A stretch of 64,000 nucleotides of DNA from the NCBI GenBank assembly GCA_963714145.1, contig OY970235.1:806001-870000 (forward strand), read 5' to 3'. Source of the stretch: JBBWZH01 sp035544115. GTDB taxonomy: Bacteria; Actinomycetota; Actinomycetes; Mycobacteriales; CADCTP01. Under the pieces are notes generated by a model. The model was not told where the DNA came from. It saw only the letters and a list, made by a program, of their open reading frames with translations, and ran no database searches. Positions 15,410-23,609 of this stretch are shown here, piece after piece (positions within the stretch are counted from its first letter, which is position 1; each line of letters begins with the position of its first letter). Both the position numbers and the translations under genes were made by a program.

Positions 15410-16216
15410 ATGACCCCGGACATGCTTCCTGTCCTCCGCAATCGGGACCGGCGCCGCGACCGGCGGCCCGAGCTGGGCCGGCCCGGGCCGGCCCAGCAGG
15501 ACGTCGGCGAGCTGGTCGCCCGGGTCGCCGGGTCCGACCAGCCCGACCGGCGGGCACCGATGCTCGCGCTCGCCCGGGGGCTGGGCGGCAGCGCCCGGGC
15601 GGCCGGCGTGCGCGCGGTCGCGGCCGGCCGCTGGCTGGCTGACGTGCTGGCCGAGGCCGCCCCGCGGATCCCGGTCCGGGACGCCGCGACGCTGGCCGCG
15701 CAGCACCCCGGCCGGACCACCGACCAGATCGCCGAGGCCCTGGTCAAGCAGGCCACGCTGGTCACCGCCGGGTTCGGCGCGGCCGCCGGCGGGCTGGCCG
15801 CGGTCGAGTTCGTCGCCCCGCCGACGCTGCTGGCCGCACCTGTCCAGTTGGCCGCCGAGACGCTGGCGATCGCCGCGGTCGAGATCAAGCTGGTCGCCGA
15901 ACTGCACGAGCTCTACGGCGAGCCGGCGCACGGCGGCCTGACCCAGCGCGGCTCGGCGTACCTGATGAGCTGGGTCCGGCAGCGCGCCGTGGAACCCGCC
16001 GCTGCCGGCGCCGGCCTGGCCGCCGTGCTCGGCCACGCCGCCAAGCGCGAGCTGCGCAGCCGGCTGCTGCGCCGGCTCGGCCGGAGCACCACCTCGATGG
16101 CCCCGTTCCTGGCTGGAGCGGTCGCCGGGGCCGAGGTCAACCGGCGCGCCACCCGCTCGCTCGGCGAGAAGGTCGGCGCCGAACTGCGCGGCCGCCAGCT
16201 GACGCTGCCCGGCTAG
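15410..16216 (+). CDS. Conserved hypothetical protein, possibly EcsC-like
   Basis: A 268-residue protein with Arg-rich ends and a hydrophobic Ala/Gly-rich middle (about residues 120-160, including TAGFGAAAGGLAAVEFVAP), followed by an amphipathic helix IAAVEIKLVAELHELYG and a second hydrophobic stretch near 225-240. The pattern recalls EcsC-family proteins, but no motif is decisive. It starts at ATG 15410, ten bases after the DUF4193 stop, so the two are likely cotranscribed. In the recalled M. tuberculosis order this slot is held by a DUF3093 protein, which this does not resemble. Function unknown. Confidence 0.7.
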   Translation: MTPDMLPVLRNRDRRRDRRPELGRPGPAQQDVGELVARVAGSDQPDRRAPMLALARGLGGSARAAGVRAVAAGRWLADVLAEAAPRIPVRDAATLAAQHPGRTTDQIAEALVKQATLVTAGFGAAAGGLAAVEFVAPPTLLAAPVQLAAETLAIAAVEIKLVAELHELYGEPAHGGLTQRGSAYLMSWVRQRAVEPAAAGAGLAAVLGHAAKRELRSRLLRRLGRSTTSMAPFLAGAVAGAEVNRRATRSLGEKVGAELRGRQLTLPG

Positions 16217-16335
16217 TGCGTGGACCGGTGGGTAGGTGCCGGTTCGGCTGCCGCGACGCCCGTTCCGACAGCGTGATCCGCCCGGTTGATGCTGCGGTTC
16301 CTGATCCGGGGCACCGGTCCCGCGGCCCGGGCCGG

Positions 16336-16341
16336 TAGCCT
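16336..16341 (+). promoter_or_regulatory. -10 box of dut (leaderless)
   Basis: TAGCCT ending 7 bases before the GTG at 16349. No ribosome binding site intervenes, which supports this GTG over upstream in-frame starts. Confidence 0.55.
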
Positions 16342-16348
16342 GCCCGCT

Positions 16349-16948
16349 GTGTCATCGTCCGACCCATCTCCCGCCCTGGTGCCCCCGGCCCGGCCGGCCC
16401 CGGCCCAGCTCGCCGGCGTCCCTGACATTCCCGATCCCGCCGACCCGGCCGGCGGGTCCGGCCCGACCGTCGAGGTGCTGGTGCACCGGCTCGATCCGGG
16501 CGTCCCGCCGCCGACGTACGCACTGCCCGGCGACGCCGGGGCCGACATCGTCACGGCGATCGACGTCGAGCTGGCCCCCGGCGCCCGCGCGGTGCTGCCG
16601 ACCGGGCTGGCGATCGCGCTGCCGGCCGGGTACGCCGCGTTCGTGCACCCGCGCTCCGGGCTGGCCGCCCGGTGCGGGATGGCCCTGGTGAACGCGCCCG
16701 GCACGGTCGACTCGGGCTACCGCGGCGAGGTCAAGGTGATCGTGATCAACCACGATCCGGGGCAGCCGCTGCGGCTGGCCCGCGGCGACCGCATCGCCCA
16801 GCTGGTCATCCAGCGGGTGGAGCGGGCCGAGTTCCGGCTGGTGGAGGCGCTGCCCGAGTCCGACCGCGGGACCGGCGGGCACGGTTCCACCGGTGGGCAC
16901 GCCCGGCTGGTCCCCGGCGCGATACCGGCTGGCGAGGGAGAACGCTGA
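16349..16948 (+). CDS. dut: dUTP diphosphatase
   Basis: A 199-residue trimeric dUTPase that converts dUTP to dUMP and diphosphate, keeping uracil out of DNA and supplying dTMP synthesis. All five family motifs are present: I (PGDAGADIVT), II (HPRSGLAARCG), III (GTVDSGYRGEVKV), IV (RGDRIAQLVIQRVE) and the C-terminal arm V (GTGGHGSTGG). The N-terminal 45 residues are a Pro/Ala-rich extension beyond the usual length of about 150. GTG 16349 is supported by the -10 box 7 bases upstream. The stop overlaps the DUF3710 start (TGATG), indicating a dut-DUF3710 operon. Confidence 0.95.
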   Translation: MSSSDPSPALVPPARPAPAQLAGVPDIPDPADPAGGSGPTVEVLVHRLDPGVPPPTYALPGDAGADIVTAIDVELAPGARAVLPTGLAIALPAGYAAFVHPRSGLAARCGMALVNAPGTVDSGYRGEVKVIVINHDPGQPLRLARGDRIAQLVIQRVERAEFRLVEALPESDRGTGGHGSTGGHARLVPGAIPAGEGER

Positions 16949-17679
16949 TGGCATCAGGACGCCGCACCCGCCGTTCCGAGCGGGCCAAGCTGGACGCGAC
17001 CCCACCGTGGGACGACCGGCCCAGGGAGGAGGTCGCGCCGACCACCGGCCCCTGGGACGAGGCGGACCGGCCCGATGACGACCTGGACCGCCTCGACCTC
17101 GGCGCGCTGCAGATCCCGGTGATCAGCGGGGTCGAGGTCCGGGTGGACGTCAGCCCGGAGGGCCAGGTCGCCGCCGCCACGCTCAGCTACGGCGGCAGCG
17201 AGATGCAGGTCGGCGTCTTCGCCGCGCCGCGCACCGCCGGGATCTGGGACGAGGTGCGCAAGGAGATCCGCGGCTCGATCGCGTCCCAGGGCGGCACCGC
17301 GCAGGACGAGCGCGGCAAGTTCGGCTTCGAGCTGACCGCCCGGGTGCCGGCGCAGGGTGGCTACCAGACCGTCCGGTTCGTCGGCGTGGACGGCCCGCGC
17401 TGGTTCCTGCGCGCGCTGTTCACCGGCCAGGGCGCCACCGACCCGGCCCGCGCCGCCGCCCTCGAGGACGCGCTGCGCGGCATGGTGGTGATCCGCGGCA
17501 CCGACCCGCTGCCGGTCCGCGACCCGCTGCCGCTGCGGCTGCCCAAGGACGTGGCCGAGCAGGCGGCCAAGGAGACCGGCCTGCCCGGCCTGGCCCCGCC
17601 CACCGTGTCCGACGGGGCGCCGACCCGCCCCGGGGACGCGCCGCCCACCCGCCGCCCCAGCGGCCGCCGCCGCAGGTAG
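16948..17679 (+). CDS. DUF3710 family protein
   Basis: A 243-residue soluble protein of the actinobacterial DUF3710 family. It begins with a basic stretch and an acidic region (GPWDEADRPDDDLDRLDLG), then a conserved core with LQIPVISGVEVRVDV, GVFAAPRTAGIWDEVRKEI, the VRFVGVDGPRWFLRALFTG signature (about residues 140-160) and LPLRLPKDV. The tail is Pro/Arg-rich. Function unknown. It is almost always beside dut. Here the ATG overlaps the dut stop by one base, so it is translationally coupled to dut. Confidence 0.93.
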   Translation: MASGRRTRRSERAKLDATPPWDDRPREEVAPTTGPWDEADRPDDDLDRLDLGALQIPVISGVEVRVDVSPEGQVAAATLSYGGSEMQVGVFAAPRTAGIWDEVRKEIRGSIASQGGTAQDERGKFGFELTARVPAQGGYQTVRFVGVDGPRWFLRALFTGQGATDPARAAALEDALRGMVVIRGTDPLPVRDPLPLRLPKDVAEQAAKETGLPGLAPPTVSDGAPTRPGDAPPTRRPSGRRRR

Positions 17680-17889
17680 CCGCCCGGCGACTGCTCGCGG
17701 CCCGAGCGACCCACCGGCCGGTGCCGGCCGCCGCGGCCGGCCGCTGGCGTGCGGTCGGCGACCGGTCGGGCGGTGCGGCCCGGTCGCCGACCCGGCCCGG
17801 TGCGGCCGGCCCAGCGGTCGGTTCGACCCGCCGGCGCCGGCGGGTTTGGACCGGTCCGGCCGGCCAGGCGGGTTGGCTGGCCGGTGCTG

Positions 17890-18612
17890 CTAGCTGGCGG
17901 CGCGGTGCCAGGCGCGGAGGGCGGCGGCACCGAGCAGGGAGCGGTCGTCGGCCAGGTCGGCCAGCCGGAGCCACTCGACCGCGCACCGGGGGATCAGCCC
18001 GGCCCACTCCTCGGTCACCCCGGCCGGGTGCATCGGGTCGTCCCGGAATCCGACCAACCCGACCGGCACCCCGATCCGGCGTAGCTGCGCCGGATCGGGC
18101 CCGGGCGTGACTGCGGTCGCCCGCAGCGTGCCGGCCAGGTCGGCGCCGTACCCCGGCCAGGACGCGGCCAGCTCGTCGATGATCCAGCGCGGCCCGCCGG
18201 CCGCCGCCGCGACCCGCAGCGCGGCCGCCGGGCCGTGCCGTTCCACCGCGGCCGCCGCCACCGCCGACGCCGCCGCGACCGGCCCCGGCGGCCCGGTCCA
18301 GGCCGGCAGCGCCAACACCAACCCGGCCAGCCGCGGCCCGGCCACCGCCCCCGCGGCCCAACGGGCGGCGATGTGGGCGCCGAGCGAGACGCCACCGACC
18401 AGCACGCCCGCGCGGCCGCGGGCCGCGGCGTCCAGGTCGGCCAGGGCGGCCGTGGCGACCCGCCCCCCGGGCACCGGCGGCGGCGTGACCAGCCGGTAGC
18501 CGGCGGCGGCCAGCGCCGGCCCGAAGGCCCGCTGGACGAAGTCGGCACTGGACCCGGAGCCGGGCAGCAGCACCGCGATCGGCCCGTCCCCGGCGTCCTC
18601 GGCTGCCCGCAT
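17890..18612 (-). CDS. Alpha/beta hydrolase fold protein
   Basis: A 240-residue small alpha/beta hydrolase. It starts with IAVLLPGSGSSADFVQRAF (oxyanion region), and the nucleophile elbow is GGVSLGAH (Ser near residue 80). The candidate acid and base are Asp in VGFRDDPMHP and His in the same loop (DPMHPAG), a compact arrangement. No signal peptide. It fills the position of M. tuberculosis Rv2695 (recalled) between DUF3710 and the OB-fold gene. Substrate unknown. ATG 18612 is taken, though GTG 18618, with AGGATC just upstream, is possible. The 210-base gap to DUF3710 (17680-17889) is GC-rich and repetitive, with no gene seen. Confidence 0.8.
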   Translation of the reverse strand: MRAAEDAGDGPIAVLLPGSGSSADFVQRAFGPALAAAGYRLVTPPPVPGGRVATAALADLDAAARGRAGVLVGGVSLGAHIAARWAAGAVAGPRLAGLVLALPAWTGPPGPVAAASAVAAAAVERHGPAAALRVAAAAGGPRWIIDELAASWPGYGADLAGTLRATAVTPGPDPAQLRRIGVPVGLVGFRDDPMHPAGVTEEWAGLIPRCAVEWLRLADLADDRSLLGAAALRAWHRAAS

Positions 18613-18771
18613 GGGCACAGATCCTGCCCGCCCGGCGGACGCGGGGGACTTCCGGCCACCGGATCGGCCCGGCCGTGCCTCCGGTGACGTGCCTGTCCGG
18701 GTTACTCTGCTTGGCATGCTTGGCCGAGGTCGGGAATTGCGCGGGCCGGTTCGGGCCGCGCGGGTGGGTGC

Positions 18772-19185
18772 ATGACCAGCGCCGGTCCGGACGCGCCGGG
18801 GCAGCCCGTGCCCCGTTCCCGCGGCTGGCTGGGCCGGCTGGCCCGCCAGCTGGTCACCGACGCCGAGCAGCTGGACGCCGAGGACCTGCAGCACGACGTC
18901 GACCGCAGCGGCGCGAAGGCGGTCTCGAAGTGCGCGCACGGGCAGCCGGTGACCGTCACCGGGCGGCTGCGGTCGGTCGTCTACACGCCGAAGGAAACCG
19001 TGCCGACCGTGGCCGCGGAGCTGTTCGACGGGTCCGGGTCGGTGCATCTGATCTGGTTGGGCCGGCGCCGGATCTCCGGGATCGAACCCGGCCGGATGGT
19101 CACCGCTCGGGGCCGGATCGCCGAGCAAGGTGGACGTCTGGTGATATTCAACCCGTGGTACGAGCTGAGGCCGGTGGGTACGTGA
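18772..19185 (+). CDS. OB-fold nucleic-acid-binding protein
   Basis: A 137-residue protein with an OB-fold core (residues about 55-130): QPVTVTGRLRSVVYTP, VAAELFDGSGSVHLIWLGRR, IEPGRMVTARGRI and a terminal IFNPWYEL. This is the family found next to DUF3159 in actinobacteria (M. tuberculosis Rv2694c position, recalled). Similar OB domains bind single-stranded nucleic acids, as in RecG. The specific partner is unknown. A TACTCT -10-like element lies near 18702-18712. The stop overlaps the next GTG by four bases (GTGA), so it forms an operon with DUF3159. Confidence 0.85.
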   Translation: MTSAGPDAPGQPVPRSRGWLGRLARQLVTDAEQLDAEDLQHDVDRSGAKAVSKCAHGQPVTVTGRLRSVVYTPKETVPTVAAELFDGSGSVHLIWLGRRRISGIEPGRMVTARGRIAEQGGRLVIFNPWYELRPVGT

Positions 19186-20057
19186 GTGAGCAGGTCGGGG
19201 AGCAGCGGGCGACCGAGGCCGGCCCGAACGGGGTAGCCGACGCCGTCGCGCAGACGCTGGCGAAGGTGACCACCGATCTGGCGCCGGAGGTGGTGACCGC
19301 GGCCGGGCGGGCCGAGGTCGAGCCCGACCAGCCGCCGGCCAAGCAGGTGCCGCTGCTGGTCGAGTCGATCGGCGGCTGGCGCGGCCTGTTCGACAGCGGC
19401 GTCCCGGTCGTCGTGTTCGTGGCCGCCAACGCCGCGGCCGGCCTGACCGCCGCGATCTGGGCGGCGTTGGCCTGCGGGGTGGTGCTGTTCGGGGTCCGGC
19501 TGGCCCGCCGGGAGACCGTGCAGCAGGCGGTCAGCGGCTTCCTCGGGGTGGCGCTGGCGGCGTACATCGCGTCGCGCACCGGCGAGGCCAAGGGCTTCTT
19601 CCTGCTCGGCATCTGGGCGAGTTTCGGCTACGCGGGGTTGTTCCTGGTGTCGGTGCTGGTCCGGTGGCCGCTGGTCGGCGTCGTCTGGGAGTACGTGGAC
19701 GGCGGCGGCGGTCGCTGGCGCAAGGATTCGGCCCTGCTGCGGGTCTACACCTGGACCTCGCTGGTCTGGATCGCCGTCTTCCTGGCCCGTGGCGTGGTGC
19801 AGCGGTTCCTCTACAACGAGGACCGCACCGGCCTGCTGGCGGTGGCCCGGCTGGCGATGGGCTACCCGCTCACCGTCGGCGCGCTCGCGCTGACCATCGT
19901 CGCCGTCCGCCGGGTCCGCCGGCAGGCCGACCCGAACGGCGAGGACCGCGAGCCGGACGGTCCGGTGGCGAGCCCGACCGCCCGGGACGGCGGGTCGACC
20001 GGCCGCGACGGCGGATCAGCAGCCGGCGCCGGTGGAGCCGCAGAGCAGCCGGCGTAG
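19182..20057 (+). CDS. DUF3159 family membrane protein
   Basis: A 291-residue integral membrane protein. After about 70 hydrophilic residues the family motif VESIGGWRGLFDSGVPVVVF begins the first of roughly five to six transmembrane helices (about 75-255), with RTGEAKGFFLLGI and WTSLVWIAVFLARG in later loops and helices. The C-terminal 40 residues are charged and low-complexity. Function unknown. The family is confined to actinobacteria and sits beside the OB-fold gene. GTG 19182 overlaps the upstream stop. Its last 42 bases overlap, tail to tail, the 3' end of the trkA gene on the other strand. Confidence 0.9.
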   Translation: MSEQVGEQRATEAGPNGVADAVAQTLAKVTTDLAPEVVTAAGRAEVEPDQPPAKQVPLLVESIGGWRGLFDSGVPVVVFVAANAAAGLTAAIWAALACGVVLFGVRLARRETVQQAVSGFLGVALAAYIASRTGEAKGFFLLGIWASFGYAGLFLVSVLVRWPLVGVVWEYVDGGGGRWRKDSALLRVYTWTSLVWIAVFLARGVVQRFLYNEDRTGLLAVARLAMGYPLTVGALALTIVAVRRVRRQADPNGEDREPDGPVASPTARDGGSTGRDGGSAAGAGGAAEQPA

Positions 20058-20690
20058 CTCCGGCTCGACGTCGGTGGTGGCGACGAACAGCATCTCGTCG
20101 CCGCCCTCCATCGGGTCGTCCGGCGTCGGCACGATCACCCGGCCGCCGCGCAGGATCGCCACCAGCGCGGAGTCGCGCGGCAGTTCGACCTCGCGGACCG
20201 GCCGGCCGACCACCTGCGCGTCGGCGGGCAGGGTGATCTCGACCAGGTTCGCCTGACCCTGCCGGAACGTCATCAGCCGGACCAGGTCGCCGACCGAGAC
20301 GGCCTCTTCGACCAGGGCGGCCAGCACCCGCGGCGTGGACACCGCCACGTCCACGCCCCACGATTCGTTGAACAGCCACTCGTTGTCCGGGTGGTTGATC
20401 CGGGCCACCACCCGCTTCACCGCGAACTCGGTCTTGGCCAGCAGCGAGACGACCAGGTTGACCTTGTCGTCGCCGGTGGCGGAGATCACCACGTCGCAGT
20501 CCTGCAGTTGGGTCTCCTCCAGCGAGGACAGCTCGGCGGCGTCGGCCAGCACCCACTCGGCGGCCGGCAGCACCGCCGCCTGCAGCTTGCTCGGATCCCG
20601 GTCGATGAGCATCACCTGGTGCCCGTTGCCGACCAGTTCCCGGGCGATCGAGCGGCCCACGCCGCCGGCCCCGGCAATCGCGACGCGCAT
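20016..20690 (-). CDS. trkB: TrkA-family potassium uptake protein (second of two)
   Basis: A 224-residue cytosolic regulator with an N-terminal NAD-binding RCK_N domain (MRVAIAGAGGVGRSIARELV; acidic ribose contact at VMLIDRDPSKL) and a C-terminal RCK_C domain (from about residue 140: VEITLPADAQVVGRPVREV). Such proteins form ring assemblies that gate Trk/Ktr potassium transporters in response to nucleotides. Its ATG overlaps the stop of the upstream trkA by one base (TGATG), so the pair is coupled, as in the M. tuberculosis ceoB-ceoC locus. The 3' end overlaps DUF3159 by 42 bases. The symbol is by position only. Confidence 0.9.
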   Translation of the reverse strand: MRVAIAGAGGVGRSIARELVGNGHQVMLIDRDPSKLQAAVLPAAEWVLADAAELSSLEETQLQDCDVVISATGDDKVNLVVSLLAKTEFAVKRVVARINHPDNEWLFNESWGVDVAVSTPRVLAALVEEAVSVGDLVRLMTFRQGQANLVEITLPADAQVVGRPVREVELPRDSALVAILRGGRVIVPTPDDPMEGGDEMLFVATTDVEPELRRLLCGSTGAGC

Positions 20691-21355
20691 CAGGCCACCT
20701 CCTCCGGCGGCCGGCCGGCGACCGACTCGACCGCGTCCACGATGTCGTCGGTGAGCAGTACGTGCACCAGGTCGCCGTCCTGGAAGACGGTCGAGGAGAC
20801 CGGCAGCATGCCGCGGCCGAACCGGGTCAGGAAGGCCACCCGGGCGCCGGTCGCCTTCTCCAGTTCGACCACCTTGCGCCCGATCCAGCCGTCGTCCACG
20901 GCCACCTGGACCAGGGCCACCGAGCCGGACGGATCCCGCCAGTCCTCCACGTGCTTGTCACCGAGCAGGACGGAGAGCAGCCGGTGGGTGGTCCACGGGA
21001 CGGTGGCCACGGTCGGGATGCCGAGCCGCTCGTAGACCTCGGCCCGCTTCGGGTCGTAGATCCGGGCCACCACGTGTGGCACCGCGAACGTCTCCCGGGC
21101 CACCCGGGCGGAAATGATGTTGGAATTATCCCCGCTGCTCACCGCCGCGAACGCGCTCGCGTTCTCGATCCCGGCCTTGGTCAGCGTGGCCCGGTCGAAG
21201 CCCACCCCGGTGACCTGGTCGCCCCGGAAGTCGGGCCCGAGCCGGCGGAACGCGGTCGGGTTCTGGTCGATGATCGACACGGAATGGCCGATCCGCTCGA
21301 GGTTGCGGGCGACGCTCGACCCCACCCGGCCGCAGCCCATGACGACGATGTGCAC
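20690..21355 (-). CDS. trkA: TrkA-family potassium uptake protein (first of two)
   Basis: A 221-residue RCK protein: HIVVMGCGRVGSSVARNL (NAD site), VSIIDQNPTAF, ATGDD-like SSGDNSNI, VVARIYDPKRAEVYERLGI, and an RCK_C domain from about residue 140 (VDDGWIGRKVVELEKATG). It works with the adjacent trkB-like protein as the cytoplasmic part of a potassium system. GTG 21355 follows a TAGCGT -10 box by 7 bases. No TrkH/TrkG membrane subunit is nearby. The divergent gene is an APC permease with a C-terminal cytosolic region, the usual actinobacterial neighbour, and may be the functional partner. Confidence 0.92.
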   Translation of the reverse strand: MHIVVMGCGRVGSSVARNLERIGHSVSIIDQNPTAFRRLGPDFRGDQVTGVGFDRATLTKAGIENASAFAAVSSGDNSNIISARVARETFAVPHVVARIYDPKRAEVYERLGIPTVATVPWTTHRLLSVLLGDKHVEDWRDPSGSVALVQVAVDDGWIGRKVVELEKATGARVAFLTRFGRGMLPVSSTVFQDGDLVHVLLTDDIVDAVESVAGRPPEEVA

Positions 21356-21362
21356 GTCGCGG

Positions 21363-21368
21363 ACGCTA
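21363..21368 (-). promoter_or_regulatory. -10 box of the trkA operon (leaderless)
   Basis: TAGCGT on the minus strand, 7 bases before GTG 21355. Confidence 0.55.
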
Positions 21369-21395
21369 CACGGTGCGGGTGACCGATCGAGTCCG

Positions 21396-21423
21396 TCATC
21401 CACAGGCCGAATCGTCATCCACA
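21396..21423 (+). promoter_or_regulatory. Paired DnaA-box-like 9-mers, copy 1
   Basis: TCATCCACA at 21396-21404 and 21415-21423, same orientation, 19 bases apart, in the divergent trkA/permease promoter. The spacer and the bases after each box match copy 2 at 25159-25186, differing only by transitions. Confidence 0.6.
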
Positions 21424-21464
21424 GATGCGGGATCGGGCCTTCCATCCGGCCCGAGGCCGCCCCG

Positions 21465-21470
21465 TACGAT
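21465..21470 (+). promoter_or_regulatory. -10 box of the APC permease (leaderless)
   Basis: TACGAT with a 6-base gap to GTG 21477 and no ribosome binding site. Confidence 0.55.
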
Positions 21471-21476
21471 CGCCGC

Positions 21477-23609
21477 GTGTCCTTGCTAACCCGGCTGACG
21501 AAGCGCCTCGTGGTTGGCCGACCGGTCCGCAGCGACCGGCTCGGCGAGGCCACGCTCCCCAAGCGGGTGGCGCTGCCGATCTTCGCGAGCGACGCGCTGT
21601 CCTCGGTGGCGTACGCCAGCCAGGAGATCCTGCTGGTGCTGGCACTGGCCGGCACCGTGTACCTCTGGCTGGCGCCCTGGGTCGCCGGCCTGATCGTGCT
21701 GCTGTTCGCGGTGGTGATCGCCTCCTACCGGCAGGTCGTGCACGCCTACCCGTCCGGCGGCGGCGACTATGAGGTGGCCACGAAGAACCTGGGCCGGTTC
21801 GCCGGGCTCACCGTGGGCAGCGCACTGCTGACCGACTACGTGCTGACCGTGGCGGTCTCGGTCTCCTCCGGCGTAGACAACATCATTTCAGCGGTTCCCG
21901 ACCTCAACCGCTGGCGGGTGGCACTGGCGCTGGGCCTGGTCGCGTTGCTGGCCGCGATCAACCTGCGCGGCGTGCGCGAGTCGGGCACCGCGTTCGCGAC
22001 CCCGACCTACGCGTTCGCCGCCGGCGCGTTGATCATGGTCGGCACCGGCATCCTGCGGGCCCTGTTCGGGTCCCGGCCGGTGGCCGAGAGCGCCGGCTGG
22101 CACCTGCAGCCCGAGGCCGGCTACACCGCGCTGGGCACCTTCGGTTTCGTCTTCCTGGCGCTGCGGGCGTTCTCCTCCGGCTGTACGGCGCTGACCGGGG
22201 TGGAGGCGATCGCCAACGGGGTGCCCGCGTTCCGGCCGCCGAAGAGCCGGAACGCGGCGACCACCCTGCTGGCCCTGGGCGCGCTGGCGATCACGCTGTT
22301 CAGCGGGGTCACCGCGCTGGCGCTGATCAGCAAGGTGCACATCGCCGGCCACGCCTGCGATCTGATCGGGTTCCCGGGCAACTGCGAGACCGACCCGCAG
22401 CGGACGGTCATCGCGCAGATCGCCTCGGCGGTGTTCGGCGGCGACTCGTCGGTCGGCTTCTACTACATGCAGGCGGTCACCGCGCTGATCCTCATCCTGG
22501 CCGCGAACACCGCGTTCAACGGCTTCCCGCTGCTCGGCTCGGTGCTCGCACAGGACCGCTACCTGCCCCGCCAGCTGCACACCCGGGGCGACCGGTTGGT
22601 CTTCAGCAACGGCATCGTGCTGCTGGCCGGGTTCGCCGCGCTGCTCATCTACGCCTTCCACGCCGATGTCACCCGGCTGATCCAGCTCTACATCGTCGGC
22701 GTGTTCACCTCGTTCACCCTCGGCCAGTCCGGGATGGTGCGGCACTGGAACCGGGCGCTGCGCTCGGAGCGCGACCCGACCGCCCGGCGCCGGATGATGC
22801 GGTCCAGGGCGATCAACTTCACCGGGGCGACTTTCACCGGCGTGGTGCTGATCATCGTCACGATCACCAAGTTCGCCCTCGGTGCCTGGATCGTGATCGT
22901 CGCGATGCCGATCATCTTCCTGACCATGCGCGGCATCAACCGGCACTACACCAGCGTCTCGGCCGAACTGGTGCCGGAGACCGACGGTTCCACGCTGCCC
23001 AGCCGGGTGCACGCGGTCGTGCTGGTCTCCAAGGTGCACAAGCCGACCCTGCGCGCGCTGGCGTACGCCCGGGCCACCCGGCCAGACTCGTTGACCGCGC
23101 TGACCGTCAACGTCGAGGACGGGGAGACCCGCGGGCTGCAGGCGGAGTGGGACCGGCTCGGCCTGCCGGTGCCGCTGACCGTGATCGACTCGCCGTACCG
23201 GGAGATCACCCGCCCGGTGCTCGACTACGTGAGCCACATCCGCCGGGAGAGCCCGCGCGATGTGGTCACCGTGTTCATCCCGGAGTATGTGGTCGGCCGC
23301 TGGTGGGAGCACCTGCTGCACAACCAGAGCGCGCTGCGGCTGAAGACCCGGCTGCTGTTCACCCCCGGTGTGATGGTCACCAGCGTGCCCTGGCAGCTGC
23401 ACTCCTCCGACCGGCGCGCCGGCCTGCAGGAACGCCCGGTACCCGGGGACGCCCGGCGCGGCGTCGACCCGGTCAGCGTCCCGGTCACCGGGCCGGCGCC
23501 ACCGTCCCCCGCCGCGCCACCGGGGCTCGACCCGGCGCCGGCAGCGGCGGCGCCGGCCGACCCGCCACCGGCCGCCGCGACCCCGGCCGGCCGCGACCAG
23601 CCCGGGTGA
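21477..23609 (+). CDS. APC-family permease, likely potassium/amino-acid transporter
   Basis: A 710-residue membrane protein with about 12 transmembrane helices (residues 45-500) of the APC superfamily. The first helix region reads FASDALSSVAYASQEILL, with the unwound helix-1 segment typical of these carriers, then HAYPSGGGDYEVA. The C-terminal 200 residues are cytosolic, including a universal-stress-like region (HAVVLVSKVHKPTLRALAYA; VVTVFIPEYVVGRWWEHLL), and end in a Pro/Ala-rich tail. This architecture resembles KimA-type K+ importers more than plain amino-acid permeases, and the divergent trkA pair fits that reading, but the substrate is inferred. The stop overlaps the next GTG by four bases. 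Confidence 0.88.
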   Translation: MSLLTRLTKRLVVGRPVRSDRLGEATLPKRVALPIFASDALSSVAYASQEILLVLALAGTVYLWLAPWVAGLIVLLFAVVIASYRQVVHAYPSGGGDYEVATKNLGRFAGLTVGSALLTDYVLTVAVSVSSGVDNIISAVPDLNRWRVALALGLVALLAAINLRGVRESGTAFATPTYAFAAGALIMVGTGILRALFGSRPVAESAGWHLQPEAGYTALGTFGFVFLALRAFSSGCTALTGVEAIANGVPAFRPPKSRNAATTLLALGALAITLFSGVTALALISKVHIAGHACDLIGFPGNCETDPQRTVIAQIASAVFGGDSSVGFYYMQAVTALILILAANTAFNGFPLLGSVLAQDRYLPRQLHTRGDRLVFSNGIVLLAGFAALLIYAFHADVTRLIQLYIVGVFTSFTLGQSGMVRHWNRALRSERDPTARRRMMRSRAINFTGATFTGVVLIIVTITKFALGAWIVIVAMPIIFLTMRGINRHYTSVSAELVPETDGSTLPSRVHAVVLVSKVHKPTLRALAYARATRPDSLTALTVNVEDGETRGLQAEWDRLGLPVPLTVIDSPYREITRPVLDYVSHIRRESPRDVVTVFIPEYVVGRWWEHLLHNQSALRLKTRLLFTPGVMVTSVPWQLHSSDRRAGLQERPVPGDARRGVDPVSVPVTGPAPPSPAAPPGLDPAPAAAAPADPPPAAATPAGRDQPG

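Noticed and set aside
21396..21423. Replication origin
   Set aside because: Only two near-consensus DnaA boxes, no AT-rich unwinding region, and no dnaA, dnaN or gyrB nearby.
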